Source of the DNA: Scortum barcoo | Lineage: Eukaryota; Chordata; Actinopteri; Centrarchiformes; Terapontidae | Length of the DNA stretch: 64,000 bases | Direction of reading: 5' to 3' | NCBI GenBank assembly: GCA_023238725.1 | Contig: CM041538.1 | Coordinates: forward strand, 1,625,682-1,689,681 | Shown: piece after piece, positions 28,501-37,984 of the stretch | How the letters are laid out: each line of letters opens with the position of its first letter | Numbering within the stretch: position 1 is the first letter of the stretch | Notes under the pieces: generated by a model | What the model was told of the DNA's origin: nothing | Databases searched by the model: none | The model's input: only the letters and a program-made list of their open reading frames with translations | Position numbers and translations under genes: made by a program

Positions 28501-31500
28501 AGTCCATAAAAACACCATTCTTTTTAAAAACACACAATACACACAGCCACAGACTGGTGTTTCTTGAAGTTCACCAAAGATCTTTGGCTCAGTACAGAAA
28601 ACTACTTGCTTTACTTGTCACTGGTGAAATTCAGCAGTTAACCAGCACTGGTTAAAAGAGAGACATCTGCTTTGTGAATATTTTCCAAATTGCTCTTTGG
28701 CCATGTAAAAACAACAAAGAGATGTAAAGAATATGATAAGAAATGTCTTACCTAATTTATATTATTTATCAGCTGGAACCAGAATCAAAGTGGACTTAAT
28801 GGGCATATTAATGTTTTGGTAAGGAGGTTGCTTATATTCTAATGTATCTATGTTGCTAAGGTCAGAGGGGGCCACAAAACTCCCTCTAAAACTACAAAGA
28901 AGTATGGACATGGACATGTCCTCTTGACCATATGACTGAGGGTCTTGCTAACATAATATTTTTGCTTAAGGTGCAGTGCGGTGTAATCAATAAGAACCAA
29001 AGAAAACAGACCACCATGATGCTGTGTGTAAAAATGTGAACTAAATCCAAACAAACTGCGACTGAAAAGTTAAAAGTTTGCTTTGCAGTTGACTTTAGTT
29101 GTCACGCCTTAAAGAGTCTTACATGGAAGTTGGAGATGTGCTCTCTGTCCAGAGGCTTGGTGACGGACAGCTGGCCCGAGATTGGGTTGATAATGAAGAT
29201 GCCAGTCGGAGGCTGGTCGGCACCGGGGCCCGTCACACTGTAACGCAGCATGCGGTTCTTGTCCCGGTCTGAGCGGATCTGAAGCACACACACACAGGAA
29301 GAAAAGGAAAAGGCATGGCAGCAGAGTGAATTTACTGTAAACAGAGAAAGTAGTAGACAGAGCTGGAACAACAATTCATTTGGTGAGTAACAAATAATAG
29401 AGTAAATGGATAAAAAGCTCACCCTGTGTAAAAGGGCCTGCACAAAACAAACATTATTTTCCACATCTTGTGTGTCATGTGTTGCTGTCAATTTTGTGGA
29501 TATTTGCTTCTAGTGAGCATCATTGCCTGTTTAAAGATAAAAATACAGCTATTTTCAAATGAAGCTAAACTTTGAGTTTGACCTGGATGTGTCTCGTATG
29601 TCAGTATGACTTTAGGCTTGCACAGACAACACTCAGCAAATGCTGGAGGCTGCTGCTACATCACAACTGAAAATAAGATTTGAGCTGAAGTCAAAATAAA
29701 CTGTGATACTGGTGCACCATTAAAATGCTGCGCGCTGTCCTTGTGATTAAAACAAGAAAGAAGCAGCAAAGTAAAGACAGGTCTCAACATGCACGTGACA
29801 CTGTTTACACAAAAAGACAAAGGATGAGTATGGAGTATGGAGAATCAAGCACCTTTCAACTGCAGCTGTATAAGTGAGTTCAACATTTTATTCACTTAGA
29901 AGAGAAAACGGTGTAATCAGGGGTGGAACTGGGTGGGAAAGAATACACGGGGAAGCACTCCTGTGCTCGTGCTAACAGGAGTGCTAATCATACACGGAAA
30001 GCACATTTAGAGGAGAAAGCTAGTCTGCTGTGTCCTCATTAAAGCTTGGTGGTACATCAAGTATTAATGACACGTCTTCAGAAGGTCAGGATGTGAGTGC
30101 TTTATCTTTGCTTTCATTTCCAAAGCCATGGCCGAGTAGTTAGTGCCACTGACACTACTTTTTTTTTTTCCTGAAGAAAAACTTGGCATGTGACACTGAA
30201 ACTCGAGAGAATCAATCTTACTACTGCTCAGTACCTAAATAATATGCATTAGCTAGCTGTGTAGTTGTGACTACTACAATAGAGATAAAATGACATCCTA
30301 ACTAAAGAATCAACATACATTTGCATGTATGTAGTGTCCAGATGGTTGGACACTACATGTGGTGTCCCCCTGGGGTCAATCCTTGGTCTCTTGCCCTTCA
30401 GTTATTAATGTTTTACATCATCCTCTCCCATGGAAGATTTAATCCCATTAAATAGTTGAGCACACATTGAAAAAAATAGTGATTGTGCCCATGTCAACTT
30501 AACACTGACAAAACAATGTTTTGTTGTTGCTGCCAAGCCTAAGATACAAACATTATGTTTCTAGTGGTCTGCAAGGTCCCTGGAAAGCACCAGACAGTCT
30601 AGTCAAAGCCAGGTGTAATTGCTGGTGGCACCATCTTACTTTCGAGGCCGTGTCAGCACCTTAAAACTGCCTTTTAATGTATCTAATAAAAGGCTTCATG
30701 TCACTGGTGGATATAATCTAGTTCATGCTTTCTCTCTGTATCCCCAGTTGCCTATTGTAATGGCCTCCTCACTGCTCAGCCTACAAAGACTGTGGGCTGA
30801 CAGCTCATTCCCAATGCTACTCTCAGAGAGAAAATGTCATCGCACTACACCAGTTTTCGGGCGTCTCAGATGCATCGGCTTGCGGTTAATTCTAGAATTC
30901 ACACTCAAATCTTACTTGCGTCGCCTTGCTCCACAGTCTGACAGGCTTGTCAGACCTCTAAGGTCATCTGGTACAGGCCTTTTGGGGGTTTAAAGGGGTA
31001 AATGCAAAGTTGGTGAGGCTGCTTTTAGTTTCCCTGTTCCCAGCTGCTGGAATACTCTGTCAGACTGCATTAAATCTGCCTCAGTGTGAACATTTAAAAG
31101 CAGACTAACAACATCCACTGGTTTCCTGTGTATTTGTACTTTGTATTTTGTCATGGTTAAAAATAGCACTGTATTGTTTGAATTACAGTTAGGGATGTGT
31201 ATGTCTCTGAGGCACATTACATTTCTCTTGGAATAAATGTGCTGTACAATTGATATTTTGCTTGTTTCCTTGCTTGAGGGCGAGTCAGTAAAGGGTCCTC
31301 ACAGCTACTGTAGGACAGGCTTGCTTTGTGTGTGTGTGTGTGTGTCTCACCCTGACGAGGTCCTCGGGGAACTGTCCTCGTGAGTTCTCGGGGACGTTGA
31401 TAGGCGGAATGACCCAGTCCCTCTTCACCCGCCTCAAAGTGCCATCACCCCTGACAACCACGCTGCGCCATGGAAACAAGATCTCTGGTACCCGCTGAGT

Positions 31501-31732
31501 CAGTGTTGCATCATTGCGCTTTACCTGCAGAGACAGTAAACAAGCGTTGTGTACTGGGCTACATTGCACACAAAACACACACACACACACACACACAAAG
31601 CATGGCTGAGTCGCAGAGCAAGCAAGCCTGCTGGGAAGGCTTGGTGACTCAGGGTATTTCTGACCTCATTCCAGTGGCTTGGATTAATGCTATCATTATA
31701 GTCCCTGTGATAAATGACCACCACCTGTCACT

Positions 31733-31763
<31 letters not shown>

Positions 31764-34429
31764 TTTGTGTCTGTGTCCTATGCAACCACAGATCTGCATG
31801 ACTGGTCAGTGAGCAGCTAGACTGCAGGGTCCACAGAGGATGATAAGGAAAAGGAGAAGCTTCTCTTTACTCTGCACTCCCACGATTCACCTGCTGCTCG
31901 TGGTGAGTTCAGCCTCTGATCGTGGGTATTTTCAGCCTTACTTATTCATTTTATTACATTTGATTTATTTAATACAACACTGCTCACATGATGAAGTATT
32001 ATGAATTTATAGAACATGCTGTGAATGCACACAAAGGAGGAGTAATTAAGAGATGTGAGTCACTACATGAGAAATAATCAAATTAAAAAACATCTTGAAA
32101 TTGTTGAAAGATCTGTTCTTTCATGCTATTGGGAAAAAAACTAAATAAAAAAAGTGCACAGAAATAAAGGGTTGATTATTTGAATGATTTTGTCCCATAT
32201 GAATGTGTGTGAGCCAGGCTCACAGTTACTGTAGCACATTCAAAGATCACTCATGTGTATATCTGTTCAGTGCTTCTGTTTTCTGCTCCTTACTGTGACA
32301 CTGTTAGGAACCATGAGCCAGAAATATATACTTGCTTATGCTTTACTTATATCTCTGCACTGATGAGTTGTTGCTCTCTTCTATTTCTTTACTGTGTCAA
32401 TTTGTAAGAGTTTTATTTATGTGCTTTCCCTCATCATAATGACCTGTGGCATAATGTCTCACATGGTGAATTTAGTATAATGTCCATTTCCACAACACTA
32501 ATTCCATCAGTAACACATTGGTCAAAAAGCGCTAAGCTCTGTCAGTGAAATAAGACACTTTCTGCAAGACGTTTAACATGTCTGTCACGAAAGGAGAGGA
32601 TTATGTCTTTAAGACTTTTCAGAAAAACAACTGTGTGCAAAGTGTTACATAAGAGTTATAATGGGAATAGCTTAACAGCAATCGAAATAATGCCCAAATA
32701 AAAGGCTTGGAATGATTTACTAAAGGAAAACAATAACTCATGAAATGGACAAACAGAGAAGTAGGAAAGCATGTATGACATGACTGGTTTTACAACAATG
32801 CTTTGGAAACATCCATTATATTTAATCAAGACAACATGTAAACATGGTGGAGGCTTCAAGTCTGCAGATGAAAATATGATGAAATACACTTCATCATGTC
32901 ATCTGGGATTAGAAGTAAAGGCTGATGTGTAGCATTGTATAAACACTAATACTATGTCCAATGGAAGCCTGTTTCTCTGCAGCGGAGGTTACACAATGGA
33001 ACAATTTGAAAAGAAAGGTATATTTTGAAAGTCAAACTATGTGGCAGAGGACAAAGGCTCGACGCTACAATAAGGTGACCTGTCTGAATTGTCAACCAAA
33101 GACCGAGTTTACTGACATTTGGAGCTTGGTGGCTGTAAATGTGACGCCTGTTTGTCTCACTCTTCAGTTTCATTTGATAACATCCCCGGTGCTGCCTCTC
33201 AGTGCTGACACTGCTCCCCTGGCAAATGACTGGCTGTTAACTGCCACGGCCTCTCCTCGTGAGTTTTCCTTATGAACGATTGTTGACAGCTTCTTTCACT
33301 CGCTGTGATTCTCCTCCACTCCGACTGCAGTGAGTGATGTTGATAGCAGCTAAAGCATATGGCAACTGGCTATTCCTGGGCTGTGTTTAGAAGAACAACC
33401 AATCAAGGCCAGTGTCTTGTCTAAATACATGCAGAGGGCCTTATTATCGCTGTTGTACATGAAACAAACTAACAGATGGCTGTTTGACTCGCTTTGTCTC
33501 CGCAATCAGCACTTGGCCAACCCCAGGCGCCTGCTGGGCTGGAAAAGCTGATTTTATATCTGTACATAGTCCATCCAACATTAGTGAGGCTGTGTGGAGA
33601 AATAGCAGCCCATCACGTTGAGACTGCTTCATGATTCTGCTTGTCAAAAAATGACAGCTCTCTCTCAGAAAGGCTTCACACATGCTGCCTCAGACTCGTA
33701 TCCTGGTATGTGTGAACGCTGTGAACTCTGGGTAATTCTTATGGAATAAAAATACTTATGGTGGGTGATGCTACAGTGTGTTGTTAACTACTCATGAGCC
33801 TGTTAACCAAGCTGCATAAATGACAGTATTAGGGCTGTGACTAAATAATCAGTTATAGTTTCTGAATAATCTATTGATAACTTATCCTTTCCATCATTAG
33901 GTACATGAGCACAAAGTTACATCTTTAAAATGATACAAATGTGAACAAGAACAGCAAATCTGGGAGAGTAATCTATTACATAACCAGTAGTTTTGGCACT
34001 ACAGCCAACATTTCTGTCTTTATAGAACATTCAAAGAATGGTCTGTGTTTGCATGGTGGTAAAGTTGGGGTCAATGACGATACAGTTTTAGGAGGACGCG
34101 ATGCACATTCATTTGTTTATTAAGACAGAAAGTAAAGAAGGCTTTAGAGCAAACATTCATCAGCATGTGCACACAGCTATCTTCTGTTAGTGTGTTACCT
34201 GTTGAGGTGCAGTGCTGTTGCCATTTTGGACGGACATGGAGGTGCACTCTGGTCTTCCAGACCTGTTTGGATCGCAGGTCTCGGGCATAGACCACCACCA
34301 TGGCTTTCCCCTTTCCCGCCAGGCTGAGGCGCTGCAGGGAGTAGACCACACCGTCCTCACTCACTTTGAAATCAGAAGAATCTCCACCCTCGAACCAGAC
34401 CTTCCCTCCAGCGCAGTCCATGAAGCTCA
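8598..34429 (-). CDS. cdh2: N-cadherin (cadherin-2), partial gene: exons 3-14
   Basis: Classical type I cadherin, a calcium-dependent homophilic adhesion receptor of the plasma membrane that binds p120 and beta-catenin. Twelve exons on the minus strand join to give most of the prodomain, a furin site, EC1-EC5, the transmembrane helix and the juxtamembrane segment. EC1 reads IRSDRDKN...LRYSVTGPGADQPPTG and EC2-3 reads [20 protein letters not shown], which match N-cadherin; R-cadherin (cdh4) differs at these positions. Exon lengths and phases are those of type I cadherins. The signal peptide exons (1-2) and the final beta-catenin-binding exons (15-16) were not found in the window. Exon 6 and probably exon 3 carry single-base insertions, and the exon 7 donor is abnormal, so a literal conceptual translation fails. 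Whether these are assembly errors or real lesions is unresolved; the rest looks intact and under constraint. Confidence 0.95.
8738..11776 (-). other. cdh2 intron 13
   Basis: 3.0 kb intron. Near 10440-10750 there is a degenerate run in which TTCAGCA and CACTTTAA-like words recur. Nothing coding is recognised. Confidence 0.8.
10440..10750. repeat. Degenerate TTCAGCAC/CACTTTAA-type simple repeat
   Basis: Words such as cattcagcacttccacttta, cttcagcttttttagcacct and cattcagcaattacacttta recur at irregular spacing, suggesting a decayed minisatellite. No clean period is visible. Confidence 0.35.
11777..12010 (-). CDS. cdh2: cdh2 exon 13 (EC5 end and transmembrane helix)
   Basis: 234 bases. It reads GEYAQLRLRISSLASGIYEV, then PIMITDSGNLPMSNTSYLRV, then the cysteine-bearing KVCQCDHHGDCVDMERI of EC5. 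It ends [20 protein letters not shown], the first part of the transmembrane helix. The helix is interrupted by the intron and continues in exon 14. The acceptor is actgtag and the donor TTAG|gtgaggg. [11 protein letters not shown] is close to invariant in cdh2/cdh4. Confidence 0.96.
12162..12442. mobile_element. MITE-like element in cdh2 intron 12
   Basis: About 280 bases with imperfect terminal inverted repeats: it begins tacaccaatcagccacaagg and its reverse complement begins tacactgatcagccatttgg (15 of 20 positions agree). It has no coding capacity. It fills about 60% of the 470-base intron between exons 12 and 13, ending 38 bases from exon 12. The superfamily is not certain; the terminal motif recurs widely in teleost genomes as far as I recall. 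Confidence 0.6.
12481..12714 (-). CDS. cdh2: cdh2 exon 12 (EC4 end/EC5 start)
   Basis: 234 bases. It starts within the glycine codon of GIPPASGTGTLQMYLLDIND, continues NAPHVFPPEVEMCEKPDPNA, then INITASDPDLTPNAGPFAFE and RRNWTLSRLN. DINDNAP is the EC4-EC5 calcium linker. The membrane-proximal EC5 domain begins here. INIT and NWT are N-glycosylation sequons. The acceptor is gtccag and the donor AATG|gtcagta. The downstream intron is only 470 bases and most of it is a MITE-like insertion. Confidence 0.96.
13345..15140 (-). mobile_element. L2/CR1-type LINE fragment (copy 1), 5'-truncated
   Basis: Minus-strand reverse transcriptase relic. RT blocks include LFVDFSSAFNTVIPDKLI, then STGTPQGCVLSPALFTLF, then IVKFADDTTT (catalytic FADD). 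Downstream lie VNNIKFLGIHITSDLTWSMN and ATIESILCLSAAVWYG, with LARVVKTAQGIVG after. The 3' end carries a GATTCTT-type tail (plus strand caagaatcaagaatcaagaa near 13349). A (TAA)n array sits in its 3' UTR. The frame is broken in several places. The 5' boundary near 15140 is approximate. It shares sequence with copies at 38 kb and 55 kb. Confidence 0.8.
13488..13534. repeat. (TAA)n microsatellite
   Basis: About 47 bases of uninterrupted TAA/ATA repeat inside the 3' untranslated part of the L2-type LINE. Confidence 0.9.
16979..17121 (-). CDS. cdh2: cdh2 exon 11 (EC4)
   Basis: 143 bases. It completes the split arginine codon, then reads YSKMYDPANWLEIDPVNGRI, then STIAILDRESPYVKNNLYNV and TFMASDN, with a glycine codon split into exon 12. 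The NWL-IDPVNG and LDRESP-VKNN blocks are N-cadherin-like. The acceptor is gaatccag and the donor AACG|gtgagtc. No lesion seen. Confidence 0.96.
17122..20053 (-). other. cdh2 intron 10
   Basis: 2.9 kb of AT-rich non-coding sequence. Open frames are short and unrecognised. No clear mobile element boundaries seen. Confidence 0.8.
20054..20307 (-). CDS. cdh2: cdh2 exon 10 (EC3 end/EC4 start)
   Basis: 254 bases: 84 codons plus two bases of a split arginine codon. It reads PIDFELTRSFMLTVEAENEV, then PLARGIHLPRQSTATVSVRI, then the EC3-EC4 linker LDINESPEF. It closes with LEEGLPAGSLLTTFTAQDPD and RFMRQIVR. QSTATVSV and LTTFTAQDPDR are shared with N-cadherin. The acceptor is ctgtccag and the donor CCG|gtaagac. 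No lesion seen. Confidence 0.96.
20308..23504 (-). other. cdh2 intron 9
   Basis: 3.2 kb intron. It includes a dispersed-repeat relic near 20620-20970 and a pyrimidine-rich stretch near 22130-22340. The short open frames at 21561-21806 and 22555-22773 match nothing I recognise. Confidence 0.75.
20620..20970. repeat. Probable dispersed-repeat relic
   Basis: The stretch containing gaaccagtgtaatttggcca and ttacagtaatcgaggtgaga resembles a repeat I recall as common in teleost genomes (a block with 'ccagtgnannnnggccag' and 'attacagtaatc'). Family and edges are not determined. Confidence 0.35.
23505..23690 (-). CDS. cdh2: cdh2 exon 9 (EC3)
   Basis: 186 bases, 62 codons, phase 0-0, the same codon count as the mammalian exon. 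It encodes most of EC3: FAGEVHENRVNVIVANLTVT, then DKDQPHTPAWSAVYRI, then IAGDPTGRFSIPTDPTTNEG and LLTVVK. PENR-type and DxD calcium ligands are present (HENR, DKDQ). The acceptor is ctgtcag and the donor AAG|gtatgtg. NLT is a potential N-glycosylation sequon. Confidence 0.96.
23691..24097 (-). other. cdh2 intron 8
   Basis: 407-base intron between exons 8 and 9. No repeat or other feature seen. Confidence 0.9.
24098..24235 (-). CDS. cdh2: cdh2 exon 8 (EC2 end, EC2-EC3 linker)
   Basis: 138 bases, 46 codons, phase 0-0. It reads [20 protein letters not shown], then GLSNTATTVIRITDVNDN, then PPEFTPDT. DVNDNPPEF is the calcium-binding linker between EC2 and EC3, and the ATDMEGN segment is highly conserved in N-cadherin. 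The acceptor is gtttccag and the donor ACA|gtaggtg. The intron to exon 9 is short (407 bases). No lesion seen. Confidence 0.96.
25197..25934. mobile_element. piggyBac-like non-autonomous element with TTAA target duplication
   Basis: 738 bases bounded by TTAA at 25193-25196 and 25935-25938. The ends form a perfect inverted repeat: ttaaccctctggagtc at the left and gactccagagggttaa at the right. TTAA duplication with CCCT-type termini is the hallmark of the piggyBac superfamily. The interior is AT-rich with no transposase frame recognisable. The right end is GC-rich with several CpGs (gaccggcgcgtccgtcgac), unlike the AT-rich surroundings. Confidence 0.8.
26456..26495. repeat. (CA)n microsatellite abutting exon 7 donor
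   Basis: CA array with CAA and CCC interruptions. Read on the gene strand it is (TG)n starting directly at the exon 7 5' splice site. Confidence 0.9.
26498..26670 (-). CDS. cdh2: cdh2 exon 7 (EC2) with abnormal splice donor
   Basis: Encodes EC2: SFVMTVTAVDKDDPKTANGM, then LRYKILSQNPQSPSSNMFTI, then NNKTGDIITVAAGLDQE. The start is fixed by the acceptor cctgtag and by the split glycine codon shared with exon 6. The end is set by homology and phase: 173 bases, ending GATCAGGAG, so that exon 8 starts at phase 0. At that point the genome reads GAG|gagtgtgtg, not GT. The nearest GT lies two bases on (26495-26494) and would shift the frame into a stop in exon 8. A (TG)n array begins immediately after. 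Either two bases were gained beside the microsatellite, in the assembly or in the animal, or a non-canonical donor is used. Confidence 0.92.
26671..26797 (-). other. cdh2 intron 6
   Basis: 127-base intron between exons 6 and 7, largely made of a (GT)n/(GTAC) microsatellite at about 26753-26791. Confidence 0.9.
26798..26943 (-). CDS. cdh2: cdh2 exon 6 (EC1 end/EC2 start) with +1 frameshift
   Basis: Starts LRAHAVDLNGNQVENPIDIV and contains the HAV tripeptide of EC1, the classical cadherin adhesion motif. It ends IDQNDNRPEFTHTIFNGS, then VPEGSKPG. DQNDNRPEF is the calcium-binding EC1-EC2 linker. The two halves are in different frames: between VIN and IDQND the minus strand reads AATGTTCATCGAC where AATGTCATCGAC is expected, so one extra T is present (plus positions 26875-26876). 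The exon is 146 bases here, and 145 would be in phase. The acceptor is tatatag and the donor CCTG|gtaacaa. The intron to exon 7 is only 127 bases. Confidence 0.94.
26944..29122 (-). other. cdh2 intron 5
   Basis: 2.2 kb intron with a (CA)n array at about 26950-26979 just upstream of the exon 6 acceptor. No other recognisable feature. Confidence 0.8.
29123..29278 (-). CDS. cdh2: cdh2 exon 5 (EC1)
   Basis: 156 bases, 52 codons, phase 0-0, the standard size for this type I cadherin exon. It encodes the body of EC1: IRSDRDKNRMLRYSVTG, then PGADQPPTGIFIINPISG, then QLSVTKPLDREHISNFH. The LDRE motif contributes calcium ligands at the EC1-EC2 boundary. This exon is the clearest evidence for cdh2 over cdh4, because the PTGIFIINPISGQLSVTKPL stretch is characteristic of N-cadherin. 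The acceptor is gcttcag and the donor CAT|gtaagac, both canonical. Confidence 0.97.
29279..31350 (-). other. cdh2 intron 4
   Basis: 2.1 kb intron holding a decayed CR1/L2-type LINE in the plus orientation (about 30340-31260) and a (GT)n tract beside exon 4. The stretch 29279-30340 shows nothing recognisable. Confidence 0.8.
30340..31260 (+). mobile_element. Decayed CR1/L2-type LINE, 3' part
   Basis: A degenerate plus-strand reverse transcriptase reading. Around 30360 a GVPLGSILG-like block corresponds to the RT motif GVPQGS-LGP. LNTDKT follows near 30500, then YCNGLLTAQP near 30755, all familiar from CR1/Rex1-type C-termini. It ends with aataaatgtgctgtacaatt near 31233, a typical 3' UTR end. 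The frame is heavily broken. Edges are approximate. Confidence 0.6.
31351..31524 (-). CDS. cdh2: cdh2 exon 4 (prodomain end, furin site, mature N-terminus)
   Basis: 174 bases, 58 codons, phase 0 at both ends. It begins VKRNDATLTQRVPEILFPWR and then carries RRVKR, a furin-type cleavage site (R-x-K-R). The mature N-terminus follows as DWVIPPINVPENSRGQFPED. In classical cadherins the second mature residue, Trp2, is the strand-swap residue that docks into the partner EC1; it is present here. The acceptor is ctctgcag and the donor AGG|gtgaga. A (GT)n tract lies immediately downstream in the intron. No lesion is seen in this exon. Confidence 0.96.
31525..34198 (-). other. cdh2 intron 3
   Basis: 2.7 kb intron with two dinucleotide arrays (AC at 31566-31598, GT at 31732-31759). 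No gene or transposon recognised in the rest. Confidence 0.8.
34199..34429 (-). CDS. cdh2: cdh2 exon 3 (prodomain)
   Basis: Encodes the cadherin prodomain core. The visible reading is SFMDCAGGKVWFEGG followed by SSDFKVSEDGVVYSLQRLSL, ending ...VHLHVRP; DFKV-EDG-VY is shared with the N-cadherin prodomain. The acceptor is ctctctctcag before TG (the codon is split after its first base), and the donor is CAACAG|gtaacac. As written, the exon ends out of phase with exon 4, which must start at phase 0. Removing one A from the AAAA run (plus-strand TTTT at 34224-34227) restores the frame and gives 230 coding bases. An alternative is a weak in-frame donor at 34236/34235 (CAT|gtccgt), which would give a 194-base exon. 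The homopolymer insertion is favoured because the donor at 34199 is strong. Confidence 0.88.
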
Positions 34430-35609
34430 CTGAGAGAGAAAAGAGAGAAACAGACATCAGCCTGAGTGGTGTGTGCTGTGCTGTGATAAGGTTACACATC
34501 TAATTACACCCAGCAACCAGTTCAGAGGGTGCTGAAATCAGACATCCCTGAACCTCCCGGTCGGTTCATGTTTGCTTATTGTTGTTTATTTTATTTAGAG
34601 ATGTCAAGACTTAACAGACACCACACGTCTGGCTGAATTTCAAGAAAGCGAATATTAAAGGATGCAAAACACTCTCACATGACAGCCAGGTGGGCCAACA
34701 ATTCACAAGTGACCACAACAACATGTAAAGGACGCTGTAGAGTTTAAAGGTTCCCCCTGAAGCCTTAAAAACAAACTAGTTATGCATCCATGCAGTGTTA
34801 TTCAGTTAAATGTATTTCTGTTTGAATCCTGGATTGTTTTCATCCATGTTTACTGACTAGCAGTCTTCTTCTTCTTTACTGTCTGTTCTTGCATATTGCA
34901 GTGTATTTTAATGCACTACTGCCAGCTGCAGATCACTAGAAAAGAGTGAAACCACTGGCCGAACTGTTTATTGCTTCAGCGATGTGCATAAAAAACAGGA
35001 ACCCACTGATAAAAGAAAAATCTCCATAGTGTCACTAGAGGCCAGGGCTCCTTAGGAGACCTTTAAATGCCTGGGACTCGCCCCCAGTCAGAACGGAAGT
35101 CTTCAAAATGAGTCTTGAAATGTCTTTAAGAATTTACAGCATGTCTAATTGCCTTTGACTTGACACTTGCCAGATTTTCATTAGAAGTAAGGTTTCACAA
35201 CCAAACAATGACAACAGGCTTAGCAAGGTAGCCTGAAGCCCTTCATTTTTTCTTTCTTATGTTATTTCACCAGCATGGCCCTCCTCCTAGTTGGACATGC
35301 CTTCTCTTCCAGGTGGAGGAGGTGGACCCCCAGCCAGCTCAACTAGGTGATTTTCATCTGTGCCACTGCTAATATCCTTATCTTTTCACTACAGTCACAG
35401 AGTGCCATTTTTCTAAATACAACCTTGAAATAAGTCCACTCTTTCTGTGAAAATAAATGCCTTGTCAGGAAAATTCCAAAAATTCCAAATGCTGTAAGTC
35501 AGACTAAATTATGGGGAAAAAGTACACAAAATGATGCTCAAGACACCTAGAATATTTTCATCAGGGCAGACTTGGTTTAAATTATTCAGCCATTATCACT
35601 GAAGCCAAG

Positions 35610-36250
35610 AACACAATTTTTCTTTTTTAATGAGATAATAAAGTTCCTTTTCTCATGATAACAGGATAATTTATCTTGTTATCATGAGAAAATGACGTTT
35701 GTTTTTTTTCTCATGATAAGGAGCTAATTATGGAAAACACCAAAATGAATGTGTGGTTCATTTGAGTACAGCTGATTTCAAACCTTCAAGATCACTGTGA
35801 TGACTGTCAGGGAGGATCCATAACTGATCAATAATTAAGGCCTAAATGTGGAGTTTGCTTTGCTGCAGTTTCTTCATTGGAGCAGACAATCTGGTTTTAT
35901 AGTCTCCAAAGATGAGAGGTTGACCCATCTCTCTGCTTCAGCCAGCAGCTGCTCAAATAAAGCCGTTATATATATTATATAGAAATAATGAAGACATTAT
36001 TAAGCTCATCCTGTTTGCTGTCTCCACTGTACATAATGACCCCCACAGCATCTCCACACACCCTACACATACCTGTTGATGATGGAAACTAACTGGAAAT
36101 AAACACACAAACATCACAAGGAACAAGAGGAAAACACACTCTGATTTCTTGTGATTAATTATTTTGTTATCTTGAGATGAACAAAGCTTTTTTCCCTCAA
36201 GATCACAAGATAACTAACTCATGATCTCAAGATAAGGGCGTTGCAAAAAT
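35610..36250. repeat. Palindromic 'ttatc/gataa' repeat region
   Basis: Near 35648-35692, ttttctcatgataaca and tgttatcatgagaaaa form a perfect 16-base inverted repeat around a 13-base spacer. A third related copy (ttctcatgataagga) follows at about 35709. Related words (ttgttatcttgagat, atgatctcaagataag) recur at 36160-36235. Possibly the two arms of one palindromic transposable element; class not determined. Confidence 0.5.
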
Positions 36251-37984
36251 GGCAAGCATGGCCTTTCTCGGCTTCTGTAAATCACAGAATAAGCAGATAC
36301 AGAATATATACATGAAGCTGTTTCCTTCAAAGCTGCTTAAGGGGAAATTTAAGGGATTAAAAGGCTTTTAAGAGGTCGGAGGAAAAAAAAACCTGATGCT
36401 CGACTAGCAGAGTGAAGAAAAAAAGTCATGTAAAACCTGACTTGCTTTTAGATGAGCATTAGAGGAAAGATCGATGGACCTGGCCAGAGAGAGTTTAGCC
36501 TGCCTGTAAATCCCAAAGCTGGAGCGGGACTTGCAGAAGTAAAAGCATAAACGGGAGCAGCTTTCAGCAAGAACAGCAGGGTTTTCTCTCCCTGCAATTT
36601 TCTCCTCTTTATTTGTCTGCCAAGTATAGCCTACCTTTGGAGAGGAAATAGCTTTTGTGATGCCTGGGGGGAGGTACGCAACACTGTGACTGCATTTCAC
36701 CGGAAATCATCGCAAGTTTGTCCGCGGTGTGATTTGAGCAGACACAGCACACTCATGCAGAACAAAGCTGTCAACGGCAAATGTCAGCTCATAGTCTGCA
36801 CATTAACAACAAGTCAGTGCATCCAGAATGGCTTCTTTAACATCATCTGGAGGGAGAGATGGGATGAAGGCTGCAGCGCTGGTTTCTGTTCAAGTGATGG
36901 AGTATCAAACCCGAGAGGGAAGACGGAATAATACAACATGTTTTGATGCTTTTCTACAAGGGCAAGATTACTTTCTCTGAAATGACACCAGAAAAGTCTC
37001 CACCAGCCGCAGTACAGATGTATCAAGGCTGCAGCTAAGGATTCATTTCATTATAGATGAATATGCAGCCTACTTTTTCAATAATCATATAATCTATTAC
37101 ATTTAAACAGAGCCCACGTTCTCAGAGCCCAAGTTGATGTTTTTTAACTGCATATTATGACAGTCCAAAACCTCAATATATTCAGTTTACAGTACTATTT
37201 TCTTGATAGATGAACAGTAATGAATCAATTAGTATCATTTTTGTAGATACCTTTTGTGTCTGAGCACCGGGTTTTGGGCTTCAATAGCAATTTATCAAAT
37301 CTGAGTCCATTATTGAACCGGCCTAAAAAAGATTTTTTAAAAGCCTTTTAAAATCCCTAATCTAATCTAATTAATTAAGCGTTGAAGCCTTGAAAGTAAC
37401 TGAAGTTATAAATGATTGAAGCTCAAAGGTGCAGGTTAGGTCTGTAATCTTGTTTTAGCTGGGAAGGCCGAGAGACTGTAGGTATAATTCTGATCTAAGA
37501 AGAAGCACAAGATACAAAATGTCGATTCAACATTAAATATATCTTCATCACAACAGCTGTAGCCTGGGGACTTATTCGTCACAGAATACTTACTCCAAAT
37601 TCAAATTCAAAACTGCTAACATGCTTAAAAGTTTAACTGAGTAATTTTGACGTGATCATGATCTTTGTGATTGACAAGGCTCAGCACTCTGCTGCTCTTG
37701 CTGAACTGTAGAAACAGTGCAGTGGTGTTACACAGAAGATCTTGGGCTGAGTACTGACAGAGAGCATACAGACCAGACAGAGTTATTAGTTATAGCATTA
37801 ACCTTAAGGCAGCTCAGTGGAACTACATGGCTAGCCTCACTGAAAAAGGACAGGGACAAACGAAAGGTTCAGTACACATTTGTTGCCATCAGAAGTCAGA
37901 AAATCTCAATTTGTTTCCAAGCAGACTCAAAATGGAGCCCAACCCTTCACAGCACTCGCTGTGTGACATAAGACAAAACTAAAA

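Noticed and set aside
30128..30155. tRNA-like A box (ggccgagtagttagtgcc)
   Set aside because: Resembles a serine or leucine tRNA A box, but no B box (GGTTCGAATCC type) or acceptor-stem pairing follows at the right distance.
8598..34429. Assignment to cdh4 (R-cadherin)
   Set aside because: Some residues (LLFVMW, AILICI) resemble R-cadherin. However, EC1 (PTGIFIINPISGQLSVTKPL), EC2-3 and EC4 blocks match N-cadherin much better.
36404..36700. 98-codon minus-strand open frame
   Set aside because: No recognisable motif; composition is like the surrounding intron.
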